A stretch of DNA of 49,392 nt from CAYLLD01 sp964425135 (GTDB taxonomy: Bacteria > Pseudomonadota > Alphaproteobacteria > Rhodobacterales > Rhodobacteraceae): positions 1 through 49,392 of the forward strand of contig CAYRKW010000019.1 in the NCBI GenBank assembly GCA_964425135.1, given 5' to 3'. The position numbers were made by a program, and so were the translations under genes. Positions 7,863 to 16,024 of this stretch are shown piece after piece. Numbering within the stretch: the first letter of the stretch is position 1; every line of letters starts with the position of its first letter. The notes beneath the pieces were generated by a model. It did not search any database. It saw nothing but the letters and a program-made list of their open reading frames with translations, and was not told where the DNA came from.

Positions 7863-7884
7863 ACCACGCGTCCAAGGTCAAACG

Positions 7885-8556
7885 TCAGTTTTCGGTCGCA
7901 ACCAAAAGCCAGTTCGGATTGTCCGTGCCCATTAAGCGCGCAAAGGTCCAGATATCGCGCTGGCGTTTGATCTCGTTCGGGTCACCTTCGACAATGCGGC
8001 CTTCAGAATCTTTCACAGCCGATGTAAGTTCTCCGGCAAAGCGTAAGGTAATTTCGGCCTCTTTGTTTTCTTCATCAAACGCCGCCTCGACGATTTTCAA
8101 CTCGCGAACACCAACGAAATTCGCGTCAACGGTCAGCCCTTGCTCGGCGCGTGCATCAACTGCCGAGCGGAACCCTTCGAAAACATCCGGCGACAGGAAA
8201 TCGCGCAACGTGTCCACATCACCATTTTCGAACGCCATGAGGATCATTTCATAGGCCTGCCGCGCGCCACCTGCGAATTCAGCCACAGAAAAGCTCGGTT
8301 CGATTTTCTTCATCGCAGCAAGCGCTTTGCCGGTATCGCTTTTGATATCGACGAAATCGGCGATGTCATGATCAATCCCGCCGCCTTCGATAACGTCGAA
8401 ATTTCCAGCCGCGCGGCGCTGCGCTGGCGCATTAGGGTCGATCTGATCGGGCTTTTGTTCAAAACCATCACGCGTCCCCAGAACACGGCGCAATTGCAGA
8501 ACCAGAAACAGAGCAATCCCTGCGAGAACAATGATTTGAATCATGTTCGTGTTCAT
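7885..8556 (-). CDS. Tim44/TimA-domain membrane-anchored protein
   Basis: A 223-residue protein with one N-terminal membrane helix (IQIIVLAGIALFLVLQLRRVLG), a flexible linker and a C-terminal Tim44-like domain (FAGGARQAYEMILMAFENGDVDTLRDFLSPDVFEGF). Bacterial Tim44-like proteins of alphaproteobacteria (TimA) are relatives of the mitochondrial import motor subunit; their bacterial role is poorly known. The start at 8556 (MNTNMIQII) follows a GAGAAGG Shine-Dalgarno sequence. A longer frame to 8643 would place 29 extra residues before the membrane helix and is rejected. It is divergent from fxsA. Confidence 0.87.
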   Translation of the reverse strand: MNTNMIQIIVLAGIALFLVLQLRRVLGTRDGFEQKPDQIDPNAPAQRRAAGNFDVIEGGGIDHDIADFVDIKSDTGKALAAMKKIEPSFSVAEFAGGARQAYEMILMAFENGDVDTLRDFLSPDVFEGFRSAVDARAEQGLTVDANFVGVRELKIVEAAFDEENKEAEITLRFAGELTSAVKDSEGRIVEGDPNEIKRQRDIWTFARLMGTDNPNWLLVATEN

Positions 8557-8668
8557 CGACGATACCTTCTCATTTTGTAACAGGTGTTGGAAACTGAACC
8601 ACCGAGCCACTATGTAGGGTCTGAGGTCGCATGAGTCTACCATTGCGACAAAGAAAGCTGGAACTAAT

Positions 8669-9157
8669 ATGTGGCTGTTCGCACTGCTTGTTGCCGTCCC
8701 GATATTGGAAATCGCGCTGTTTATTCAGGTTGGCGGGGCGATTGGCCTGTGGCCGACGCTCAGCATTGTGGTTGCCACGGCTCTTGTCGGTACGATTTTA
8801 TTGCGCGGGCAGGGGCTTGCAACGCTTGCAAACCTGCAATCGAGCATCCGTGAGCAACGCAATCCAGTTACACCGATTGCGCATGGTGCAATCATTCTGG
8901 TTGCAGGGGTCTTGCTGTTAACACCTGGTTTTTTCACCGATGCTATGGGTCTGTTGTTTTTGCTTCCCCCGGTGCGCAAGTTCATCATCAAAGGGGTGAG
9001 CGAGCGCCTGAAAACCAGAGCACAAGTTTACACATCCACAATGCATAGCCGCGAACACCCAAGACAAGAGCCAGATGGTGTTGTTATCGATGGCGAATTT
9101 ACGATTGATGAAACAGCGGAGCCAGGCAATTCAGGTTGGACCAAACGACCCGATTGA
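8669..9157 (+). CDS. fxsA: FxsA family membrane protein
   Basis: Small inner-membrane protein of the FxsA family (named for suppression of F-plasmid exclusion of phage T7 in E. coli). The 162 residues show the conserved opening FALLVAVPILEIALFIQVG, a second helix pair containing TALVGTILLRGQG and the signature LLTPGFFTDAMGLLFLLPP. The C-terminal tail is soluble. It is divergent from the Tim44-like gene and lies 67 bases upstream of secB, as in related genomes. Confidence 0.92.
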   Translation: MWLFALLVAVPILEIALFIQVGGAIGLWPTLSIVVATALVGTILLRGQGLATLANLQSSIREQRNPVTPIAHGAIILVAGVLLLTPGFFTDAMGLLFLLPPVRKFIIKGVSERLKTRAQVYTSTMHSREHPRQEPDGVVIDGEFTIDETAEPGNSGWTKRPD

Positions 9158-9224
9158 GTAATTCGTTTGAGAGACCAGAATTTCAGTGTTAAGGCTGCGC
9201 CAACAAATTTAGCAGGGACCAAAA

Positions 9225-9689
9225 ATGGCTGATACCGAAACTCCACAAACACCGCGTTTGCGCGTTCTGAGCCAATATATTCGCGATATGTCGTTCGAGA
9301 ATATCGCAGCTCAAAAAGGCATGACCAATGAGGTAAAGCCAGAGATCAGCGTGCAGGTGAATTTGGATGCCGCTGACAAAAAAGAAAATAAATGGGAAAT
9401 CATGCTCAAGCTGCAAATCAGCGCGAAAGCAGGTGATACACCCATTTTCATTCTTGAACTGGACTACGCCGGCTTTTTCCTTGTCGAGAACATCGCGGAC
9501 GAGCAACGGCACGCGTATCTAATGATCGAATGCCCACGGATGATTTTCCCGTATGTGCGTCGGATCGTTGGCGATATCACCCGTGACGGCGGGTATCCAC
9601 CGCTCAATCTGGACAACATCGACTTTGTTCAGCTGTACCGTCAGGAAATCATGCGCCGTCAGGCCGAGGCTGAAAAAGCGAAGAGCTAG
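9225..9689 (+). CDS. secB: Protein-export chaperone SecB
   Basis: Tetrameric cytoplasmic chaperone that keeps precursor proteins unfolded and delivers them to SecA. The 154 residues include the family features YIRDMSFENIAAQKG near residue 20, ELDYAGFFLVEN in the middle and CPRMIFPYVRRIVGDITRDGGYPPLNLDNIDF near the C-terminus. Length and motif order are normal. It converges with dnaQ. Confidence 0.97.
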   Translation: MADTETPQTPRLRVLSQYIRDMSFENIAAQKGMTNEVKPEISVQVNLDAADKKENKWEIMLKLQISAKAGDTPIFILELDYAGFFLVENIADEQRHAYLMIECPRMIFPYVRRIVGDITRDGGYPPLNLDNIDFVQLYRQEIMRRQAEAEKAKS

Positions 9690-9742
9690 GGCTTGGGTCC
9701 GAGCTGGGATTTTCGGCAGAAAACGCTTTTAAAATCAATTGG

Positions 9743-9783
9743 TTAGAGCGGTGTGGCTAAGATTTAGCTGAGTGCCGCTCTAA
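9743..9783. repeat. Nested inverted repeat between secB and dnaQ
   Basis: Perfect 9-base arms TTAGAGCGG (9743-9751) and CCGCTCTAA (9775-9783) enclose a second hairpin GCTAA-GAT-TTAGC (9756-9668 region, 9756-9768). The element sits between two convergent genes and its right arm includes the dnaQ stop codon. A role in ending the secB transcript is plausible, but no T-run follows on the plus strand. Confidence 0.6.
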
Positions 9784-10469
9784 GTCCACAGGGGCTTGTC
9801 GCCCAGTGTCTTAACAAACTCCGAATGCGCCGCACGCTCTTCATCGCTCAAGAGCGACGGTAGCTGTGTTGCGCGCGGTTTGACCTTGATCTCCGCACTC
9901 TGCGTTAGTGTTTGTGTCGGTTTTTGCTGCGGAGCGGACGCGTCGATCAGGGTTGGCTGGCGGCCACCAATGAGTTCGAGATACACCTCCGCCAAAATCT
10001 CTGAATCGAGAAGGGCGCCGTGTTTCTCGCGCGCTGAATTATCAACGCCAAACCGCCTGCAAAGTGCGTCTAGCGAGTTTTGTGCCCCCGGAAACTTCCG
10101 CCGCGCCATATCCAAAGTATCGGTTGCCTGATCGAGTGGGATTTTGGTTCTATCCGCCCATTCTAGCTCTGCGTTCAGGAATTTCATATCGAACGACGCG
10201 TTGTGGATCACCAGCTTCGCATCACCAATGAAGTCCAAAAACGCGTCTGCGATTTTATCAAATTCAGGATATTTCGACAGGAAATCAATCCCCAGCCCAT
10301 GCACATCAAACGCCTCCTGCGGCATGTCGCGGCGCGGGTTAATATATTGGTGATATGTGTTCCCGGTTGGCATGTGGTTAAGCAGCTCGACACAGCCGAT
10401 CTCCACCAAGCGGTGCCCTGAGAAAGGATCGAGACCGGTCGTCTCGGTATCAAGAACAATTTCCCTCAC
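9780..10469 (-). CDS. dnaQ: DNA polymerase III epsilon subunit (proofreading exonuclease)
   Basis: 3'-5' proofreading exonuclease of the replicative polymerase. DEDDh catalytic residues are visible: D7 and E9 in DTETTG, D94 in HNASFD, H150 and D155 in HGALLDSE. At 229 residues it has the exonuclease domain plus a C-terminal tail expected to bind the alpha subunit. Its start overlaps the coaE stop by four bases, and it is the last gene of the maf-aroE-coaE-dnaQ run leading away from the origin. Confidence 0.96.
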   Translation of the reverse strand: MREIVLDTETTGLDPFSGHRLVEIGCVELLNHMPTGNTYHQYINPRRDMPQEAFDVHGLGIDFLSKYPEFDKIADAFLDFIGDAKLVIHNASFDMKFLNAELEWADRTKIPLDQATDTLDMARRKFPGAQNSLDALCRRFGVDNSAREKHGALLDSEILAEVYLELIGGRQPTLIDASAPQQKPTQTLTQSAEIKVKPRATQLPSLLSDEERAAHSEFVKTLGDKPLWT

Positions 10470-11062
10470 GCCGCACCTCTTCTTACCTGCTCGATGATCT
10501 TGGCAACCTGTTCTTTGGTCTCTGCCAAAGTGCCTTCGGTGTCGATCACAAAATCTGCCCGTCTCTCTTTTTCGACCGACGGCATCTGATTGGCAAGGAT
10601 CGTTTGAAACTTCTCTTCTGTCATCCCGTCGCGGGCAAGTACGCGCTGTTTTTGCGTCACCGGATTTGCGCGCACGACAACGATCAGGTCGAATTGGCCT
10701 TGATTGTCATTCTCAAAGATAAGCGGAATGTCGAAGACGAGAATGTCGGCCTTATTGGCCTGAAACGCGATGCGGCTTTGGGCAACGAGTGGGTGGATTA
10801 CTGCGTTAAGTGGTTGAATAAATTCAGGGTTTTTTGAGATATGGTCCGATAGAACGGCCCTGTCTACCTGATCACCGGTGCAGGCTTCCGGCAGCAATTC
10901 ACGTATCGCATCAAACCCGGAATTGCCTTTTTGATAGAGCGCATGCACCGCGGCATCCGCATCCCAAACGGCGCAACCGAAATCGGCGAAAAACCCCGCC
11001 ACCGTGGATTTTCCCATCCCGATAGAGCCGGTCAGGCCGATTGTCGTCTGACCATCGACCAT
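10466..11062 (-). CDS. coaE: Dephospho-CoA kinase
   Basis: Last step of coenzyme A synthesis, phosphorylating the 3'-hydroxyl of dephospho-CoA. The 198-residue protein has the P-loop GSIGMGKST at residues 12-20, the DADAAVHALY motif and the substrate region HPLVAQSR. The start shares one base with the aroE stop (TAATG) and the end overlaps dnaQ, so the genes are translationally coupled. Confidence 0.96.
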   Translation of the reverse strand: MVDGQTTIGLTGSIGMGKSTVAGFFADFGCAVWDADAAVHALYQKGNSGFDAIRELLPEACTGDQVDRAVLSDHISKNPEFIQPLNAVIHPLVAQSRIAFQANKADILVFDIPLIFENDNQGQFDLIVVVRANPVTQKQRVLARDGMTEEKFQTILANQMPSVEKERRADFVIDTEGTLAETKEQVAKIIEQVRRGAA

Positions 11063-11898
11063 TACGCAGAGAGGACAGCGTTTCGCACGTCGCTTTCAAC
11101 TTCGGGTCGGTGGTCGAACCAGTTTTCAAATCCGGGCACAGCTTGGTGAAGCAACATACCGACCCCATCGACGACACGCATCCCGTAGTCTTCGGCAGCC
11201 CTGAGGAGTTCGGTCTTGATCGGATTGTAAACGATGTCTGTGACAAGCGCGGTTTTGGGTGCCGCATCGATCCTGATTTTCAGTTCTGGCTGGCCTGTCA
11301 TGCCAAGCGATGTTGTGTTGACGATTGTCGCCGCGCCATCGAGCGCTTGGTTAAGTTTACTCCAGTCAACGACGTTCACCTTTGCGCCAAACTGATCCTT
11401 GAGAATTTCTGCTCGGTGCCGCGTACGATTGGAAATACGAACTTCAGACGCACCGTCATCAAGAAGAGCAGATACAACCGCGCGGCTCGCGCCACCTGCT
11501 CCTATAACAACAACCGGACCGTTCGATCCTTGCCAATCGGGTGCGAATTGCTTGATGTTTTTCAAAAATCCATAGCCATCAGTGTTATCCGCGCGAAAAC
11601 TGCCGTCAGGCTTGAACATAATCGTATTCGCAGCGCCAATGAGGGCCGCGCGATCTGTAATGTTCGACGCCATGGAGAGGATTTTTTCCTTATAAGGCAC
11701 AGTAACATTTGCGCCTTTAAACCCAAGGTCAGCCAGTGCTTCAATACCTTTTTCCAGCTCTTCGGCCGCGAGGCCGATTGGGATGTAATGCCCTGTAATC
11801 TTGTACTTTTTCAGCCAAAAGTTATGCAGGATTGGTGATTTGCTATGCGATATCGGCCAGCCAATCACGCCTGCAAGTCTGGGTGCATCTGTGCTCAT
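11062..11898 (-). CDS. aroE: Shikimate dehydrogenase
   Basis: NADP-dependent reduction of 3-dehydroshikimate in aromatic amino-acid synthesis. In 278 residues it shows the shikimate-binding WPISHSKSPILHN near residue 15, catalytic lysine K70 in NVTVPYKE, the NTDGYG segment and the nucleotide-binding VIGAGGASRAV. The GMLLHQAVPGFENWFDHRP stretch near the C-terminus is typical. It lies between maf (four-base overlap) and coaE. aroC of the same pathway is at 32804. Confidence 0.96.
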   Translation of the reverse strand: MSTDAPRLAGVIGWPISHSKSPILHNFWLKKYKITGHYIPIGLAAEELEKGIEALADLGFKGANVTVPYKEKILSMASNITDRAALIGAANTIMFKPDGSFRADNTDGYGFLKNIKQFAPDWQGSNGPVVVIGAGGASRAVVSALLDDGASEVRISNRTRHRAEILKDQFGAKVNVVDWSKLNQALDGAATIVNTTSLGMTGQPELKIRIDAAPKTALVTDIVYNPIKTELLRAAEDYGMRVVDGVGMLLHQAVPGFENWFDHRPEVESDVRNAVLSA

Positions 11899-12500
11899 GA
11901 TAGAACCAATTCCCGTGTCCGTAGAAAGCCCAGCAAAGGTAGCAGCGGCATGCCCAAAATTGCAAAGTAATTTCCGTCGATACGGTCGAACAATTGAACG
12001 CCTTCGCCTTCGACTATGTAACAGCCAACTGTATTGAGAAGATTATCGCCCTGGGATTGAATGTACTCTTCTAGAAATGAGTCGGAAAAAGCGCGAACGT
12101 ACATATTGACCGTTTCAACGGAGCGAAACACTGGCTTTGCGTTTTCAAAAACAACCACCGCTGAGTGCAGGGCGTGTTTTTTGCCGCGGAACGTTTGAAG
12201 ATGCGACTTCGCCTCTGAGAGCGTTTTGGGTTTGTCGAACAATTGTCCTTCAAATTCGAGTGTTTGATCCGAGCCAATGACGATCCGGTCCGGATGTCTT
12301 TGAGCGATTTTCTGCGCTTTCATCTCCGACAAGGCATCGGCGATATCACGCGGTTTGTACGCCTCGCGAAGCATCGATGATTTAAGCGCATCTTCGTCAA
12401 TATTTGCCGGGACTACATCATGATTAACGCCGGCACTGTGAAGCATGTCACTGCGCGTGTTAGATCCTGATGCGAGTATCGGCGTTAATAAGCTGTTCAT
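11895..12500 (-). CDS. maf: Maf family nucleotide pyrophosphatase
   Basis: Maf/HAM1-fold pyrophosphatase that hydrolyses non-canonical or selected nucleoside triphosphates, a housecleaning activity. In 201 residues it has the opening ILASGSNTRSDML (variant of the usual LASxSPRR) and the catalytic region VIGSDQTLEFEG, with a NTVGCYIVEGEGVQLFDRIDGNYFAILGMPL C-terminal part. Which Maf subfamily, and therefore which substrate, cannot be fixed by eye. It is the first minus-strand gene to the left of the proposed origin and heads the maf-aroE-coaE-dnaQ operon. Confidence 0.93.
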   Translation of the reverse strand: MNSLLTPILASGSNTRSDMLHSAGVNHDVVPANIDEDALKSSMLREAYKPRDIADALSEMKAQKIAQRHPDRIVIGSDQTLEFEGQLFDKPKTLSEAKSHLQTFRGKKHALHSAVVVFENAKPVFRSVETVNMYVRAFSDSFLEEYIQSQGDNLLNTVGCYIVEGEGVQLFDRIDGNYFAILGMPLLPLLGFLRTRELVLS

Positions 12501-12711
12501 ATTATGCTCAGACTATCCACATAATCCCCATCGAGATCGACTTATCGACACATATTTATGCCATCGGTCTCTTTCGAGGTGTTTTCGTCCACCTATTTGC
12601 CGATTTTATCAAATGTGGAAAGACCATTTTGTCTTGCACATAATTACGTGGATAAGTTTCGCTCGGGAAAGAGACGGTAAATTTAATTATTGAATCCAAC
12701 TGCTTAATTGC

Positions 12712-12731
12712 CTGAACGCATCACCGTTCAG
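12712..12731. repeat. Hairpin inside oriC candidate
   Basis: Perfect 7-base arms CTGAACG (12712-12718) and CGTTCAG (12725-12731) with a 6-base loop. It lies between the DnaA-box cluster and the AT-rich end of the proposed origin. It could be a protein-binding dyad; nothing links it to a known factor. Confidence 0.5.
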
Positions 12732-12810
12732 TAGTGAGTTTTCCCAACCGATATGTGCATTGAATTTAATCCACATAATTCATGGGACCATCTACAAAAT
12801 CTTCTCTTCT

Positions 12811-12830
12811 TAATATTAATTAATATGTAT
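12811..12830. other. AT-rich palindrome, candidate DNA-unwinding element
   Basis: Twenty bases with a single G, containing the 14-base perfect palindrome ATATTAATTAATAT (12813-12826). It ends 12 bases before the hemJ start. Within an origin this would be the natural site of duplex opening; it could also supply -10 elements for hemJ. Confidence 0.5.
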
Positions 12831-12842
12831 ATGGCGTGAGGG

Positions 12843-13298
12843 ATGATCGACTTTTTGAGCCCGTTCTATCTTTGGATAAAAGCGCTGCATATCATCAGCG
12901 TTATCTCCTGGATGGCGGCTTTGCTCTATCTGCCTAGATTATTCGTCTATCATTCACTAACAAAAGATGAAGATCGAGCGACTTCTGAGCTGCTTTCCTT
13001 GATGGAATATAGGCTCGCGCGGTTTATTATGCGACCTGCAATGATCTCGACGTGGCTTTTCGGGATACTTCTTATCTTGACGCCGGGAATTGTAGACTTC
13101 AGCGCGTTCAGTTGGTTTTACGTAAAACTCCTGTGTGTGATCTTGCTGACCATATCGCATGGATGGTTGGTTAAACGCGTGAAGGATTTTGAAAACGGTC
13201 AAAACAAATACACCAGTAAGACGTATCGCATCGTCAACGAAGTGCCCACGCTCCTGATGATTATCATTGTCATATTGGTCATCGTTAAGCCGTTTTGA
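12843..13298 (+). CDS. hemJ: Protoporphyrinogen IX oxidase HemJ
   Basis: Heme-dependent membrane oxidase (UPF0093/HemJ family) that converts protoporphyrinogen IX to protoporphyrin IX, replacing HemG/HemY in most alphaproteobacteria. The 151 residues form four membrane helices, with the conserved histidine H16 in WIKALHIISVISWMAALLYLPRLFVYH and the NEVPTLLMIIIVILVIVKPF C-terminus. It is the first plus-strand gene to the right of the proposed origin. hemE, which often accompanies it, is not in the window. Confidence 0.92.
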   Translation: MIDFLSPFYLWIKALHIISVISWMAALLYLPRLFVYHSLTKDEDRATSELLSLMEYRLARFIMRPAMISTWLFGILLILTPGIVDFSAFSWFYVKLLCVILLTISHGWLVKRVKDFENGQNKYTSKTYRIVNEVPTLLMIIIVILVIVKPF

Positions 13299-13396
13299 TT
13301 GACTCATAGTATATTTTGTGACAGCACGCTCTCGCGGCATTCGTCGTAAGCGTTTATGCGCACCTTCCAAAAAGATATCACTGATCCGAGGCTAAT

Positions 13397-14680
13397 ATGG
13401 ATAGCTCCATGGAATTCACTGAGCTTTCGCTTGCAGAGCTGAAAGCTAAAAGTCCTGCCGATCTCCTTGCGATGGCTGAAGAGCTTGAGATTGAGAACGC
13501 ATCGACCATGCGTAAAGGCGATATGATGTTCGCTATTCTCAAAGATCTCGCAGAGGAAGGGGTCGAGATTTCCGGCGATGGTGTGTTGGAGGTTCTGCAA
13601 GATGGGTTCGGATTTTTGCGATCGCCTGAAGCGAACTATTTGCCAGGCCCGGACGATATTTATGTCAGTCCCAATCAGATCAAGAAATTCTCTTTGCGCA
13701 CCGGTGATACAGTGGACGGCGTTATTCGCGCGCCGCAAGATGGTGAGAAGTATTTTGGGTTGATCAATGTATCCAAGATCAATTTCGAAGATCCGGAGCG
13801 CGCGCGCCATAAAATCCACTTTGACAACCTGACACCGCTCTATCCGGATGAGCGGCTGCGTATGGAAATCGAAGACCCCACGATCAAGGATTATTCTGCG
13901 CGGGTCATCGATCTGGTTGCGCCGCTAGGAAAAGGTCAAAGGGCGTTGATCGTTGCGCCGCCGCGCACCGGTAAAACTGTGCTGCTCCAGAATATCGCCA
14001 ATTCAATCGAGGCCAATCATCCGGAGTGCTTTCTGATTGTCCTTTTGGTTGACGAGCGGCCTGAAGAAGTCACAGATATGCAGCGGTCTGTGAAGGGCGA
14101 AGTTGTGTCCTCAACCTTTGATGAACCTGCCGGACGTCACGTGGCTGTTGCTGAAATGGTCATCGAGAAAGCGAAACGTTTGGTTGAACATAAGCGGGAT
14201 GTTGTGATCCTACTCGATTCGATCACGCGTCTTGGTCGGGCCTATAACACGGTTGTTCCGTCATCAGGTAAGGTGCTCACCGGTGGTGTTGATGCGAATG
14301 CACTCCAACGACCAAAACGGTTCTTCGGTGCGGCGCGAAATATCGAAGAGGGCGGGTCTCTTACGATCATTGCAACAGCGCTGATTGATACGGGTAGCCG
14401 GATGGATGAGGTTATCTTCGAAGAGTTTAAGGGTACAGGTAACTCGGAAGTTGTTCTGGATCGGAAGGTCGCTGACAAGCGCGTCTTCCCATCGATGGAC
14501 ATTCTCAAGTCGGGAACTCGGAAAGAAGAGTTGCTGGTCGATAAGGGCGATCTCACAAAGACATTTGTCTTGCGCCGTATCCTGAACCCGATGGGTACGA
14601 CTGACGCTATTGAGTTCCTGCTCGGCAAACTGAAGCAGACCAAGACAAATGGTGACTTCTTCGACTCGATGAACTCTTAA
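13397..14680 (+). CDS. rho: Transcription termination factor Rho
   Basis: Hexameric RNA-dependent ATPase that terminates transcription. In 427 residues it shows the Rho N-terminal helical domain (LSLAELKAKSPADLLAMAEEL), the RNA-binding cold-shock-like domain with DGFGFLR at 69-75, Walker A APPRTGKT at 187-194, and the ILLDSITRLGRAYN and SSGKVLTGGVD (Q-loop and secondary RNA site) segments. Full length. A GAGG sequence precedes the ATG at 13397; Met5 is an alternative start. Confidence 0.98.
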   Translation: MDSSMEFTELSLAELKAKSPADLLAMAEELEIENASTMRKGDMMFAILKDLAEEGVEISGDGVLEVLQDGFGFLRSPEANYLPGPDDIYVSPNQIKKFSLRTGDTVDGVIRAPQDGEKYFGLINVSKINFEDPERARHKIHFDNLTPLYPDERLRMEIEDPTIKDYSARVIDLVAPLGKGQRALIVAPPRTGKTVLLQNIANSIEANHPECFLIVLLVDERPEEVTDMQRSVKGEVVSSTFDEPAGRHVAVAEMVIEKAKRLVEHKRDVVILLDSITRLGRAYNTVVPSSGKVLTGGVDANALQRPKRFFGAARNIEEGGSLTIIATALIDTGSRMDEVIFEEFKGTGNSEVVLDRKVADKRVFPSMDILKSGTRKEELLVDKGDLTKTFVLRRILNPMGTTDAIEFLLGKLKQTKTNGDFFDSMNS

Positions 14681-14713
14681 AACTGATTTAAATCAATGAC
14701 TTAGGTGAATATT

Positions 14714-16021
14714 GTGGATACGATATTTGCATTGTCAACGCCAGCAGGGCGTGGGGCGCTATGTGTGGTACGCGTTTCTGGTCCAGGAGCGCTGGGTGCG
14801 CTTACGTCGATGGTTTCTGTTGAACCGAAGCCCCGCGTTGCGCAACACGTGCGTATCGTTGATCCTAAAAGCGGGGCGCTTATCGATCATGGGCTAACGC
14901 TCTATTTTGAAGAGGGTAGGAGCTTTACTGGTGAGACTTGCGTTGAGTTTCAGCTCCATGGTGGTCCTGCAGTCCGGGATGCGTTGCTGCTTTCTCTAAG
15001 TCGGATGGAAGGACTTAGGCCAGCGGAGCCGGGCGAGTTCACGCGTCGCGCATTATTAAATAATCGTATCGATATTCTTCAGGCGGAGGCCATAGGGGAC
15101 ATTGTTTCTGCTGATACGCAGGAGCAGCTTCAACAAGCAAATGCTCTGATGTCAGGGAAATTATCATCGCGCGTTGAGGGTTGGCGGGCAGCGATTGTTC
15201 GGGCTGCGGCGCTTTTGGAGGCGACGATTGATTTTGCGGATGAAGAGGTTCCGACTGATGTCTATCCGGAAGTACGCGAGATCCTATCGAGGTTGGCGGA
15301 TGAATTCGATGAAGAGCTTGCCGGATATGGTGCGGCGGAGCGGATCAGAGAAGGGTTCGAAGTTGCCCTGATCGGAGAGCCCAATACCGGCAAGTCGAGT
15401 TTACTGAATGCTCTGGCGGGACGAGACGCTGCGATTACTTCGGAATTTGCCGGAACGACGCGGGATGTGATCGAGGTCAGGATGGATGTGGCTGGATTGC
15501 CGGTTACGTTTCTGGACACTGCTGGGTTCAGGGAGACGGATGATTTCGTCGAGGCGATCGGTGTTGATCTGGCGATCAAGCGTGCGACAGCGGCAGATAT
15601 GAGGATTATGTTGAGTGATACATCGCAAGAGGATGAGCCGAGTTTTGATGGGGTTGTTCTCGTTGACGGTGATATCAGGGTGCGAAGTAAGTGCGATCTT
15701 GGACGCTCTGAGACTCTTCTGAATATATCTTCCACTACTATGGAGGGTGTGAAGGAGTTGTTGTCGCAGATTGCAGTCGAGTTAGAGGGTCGTGCGAGGC
15801 TTGCGGGATCAGTGAGTCATTTGAGACAGAAGAGCTCTTTGGAGATGGCTCTTGTTGATGTTCGACAAACATTGGATCTCCTTGATGATGCCGGTTCGGA
15901 TGCAGAGATATTGTCGGCGCACCTGAGGTCTGGCATGAAGGCGCTGGATTCGATTGTTGGGCGGATTGACGTAGAAGATTTGCTCGGCGAAATTTTTTCG
16001 TCTTTCTGCATCGGTAAATAG
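14714..16021 (+). CDS. mnmE: tRNA modification GTPase MnmE (TrmE)
   Basis: With MnmG it forms the cnm5s2U/cmnm5U-type modification at U34 of several tRNAs. The protein begins (V)DTIFALSTPAGRGAL. It has the tetrahydrofolate-binding N-domain, helical domain, an inserted G domain (P-loop GEPNTGKSS near residue 220, DTAGFRET switch) and the invariant C-terminal FCIGK with its catalytic cysteine. The GTG at 14714 is chosen because AGGTG lies six bases upstream; a GTG three codons earlier (14705) is possible. At 435 residues it is normal. mnmG follows within 12 bases. Confidence 0.96.
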   Translation: MDTIFALSTPAGRGALCVVRVSGPGALGALTSMVSVEPKPRVAQHVRIVDPKSGALIDHGLTLYFEEGRSFTGETCVEFQLHGGPAVRDALLLSLSRMEGLRPAEPGEFTRRALLNNRIDILQAEAIGDIVSADTQEQLQQANALMSGKLSSRVEGWRAAIVRAAALLEATIDFADEEVPTDVYPEVREILSRLADEFDEELAGYGAAERIREGFEVALIGEPNTGKSSLLNALAGRDAAITSEFAGTTRDVIEVRMDVAGLPVTFLDTAGFRETDDFVEAIGVDLAIKRATAADMRIMLSDTSQEDEPSFDGVVLVDGDIRVRSKCDLGRSETLLNISSTTMEGVKELLSQIAVELEGRARLAGSVSHLRQKSSLEMALVDVRQTLDLLDDAGSDAEILSAHLRSGMKALDSIVGRIDVEDLLGEIFSSFCIGK

Positions 16022-16024
16022 GGA

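Larger units (their letters stand above)
12501..12842. other. oriC: Probable chromosomal replication origin (oriC)
   Basis: A 342-base gene-free, AT-rich segment between maf (minus) and hemJ (plus), where gene orientation flips. Near-consensus DnaA boxes (8 of 9 to TTWTNCACA) are at 12513-12521, 12542-12550, 12632-12640 and 12767-12775 on the plus strand and at 12614-12622 and 12647-12655 on the minus strand; CACATAAT recurs three times. No perfect box was found. An all-AT palindrome (12813-12826) beside hemJ would suit duplex unwinding. The neighbours (maf, aroE, coaE, dnaQ; hemJ, rho, mnmE, mnmG, rsmG, parAB) are the usual neighbours of alphaproteobacterial oriC. Short open frames here are not credible genes. 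Confidence 0.78.

Noticed and set aside
12445..12693. An 82-codon frame across the origin region
   Set aside because: It starts inside maf antisense and spans AT-rich DNA with DnaA-box-like sites; no protein family features.
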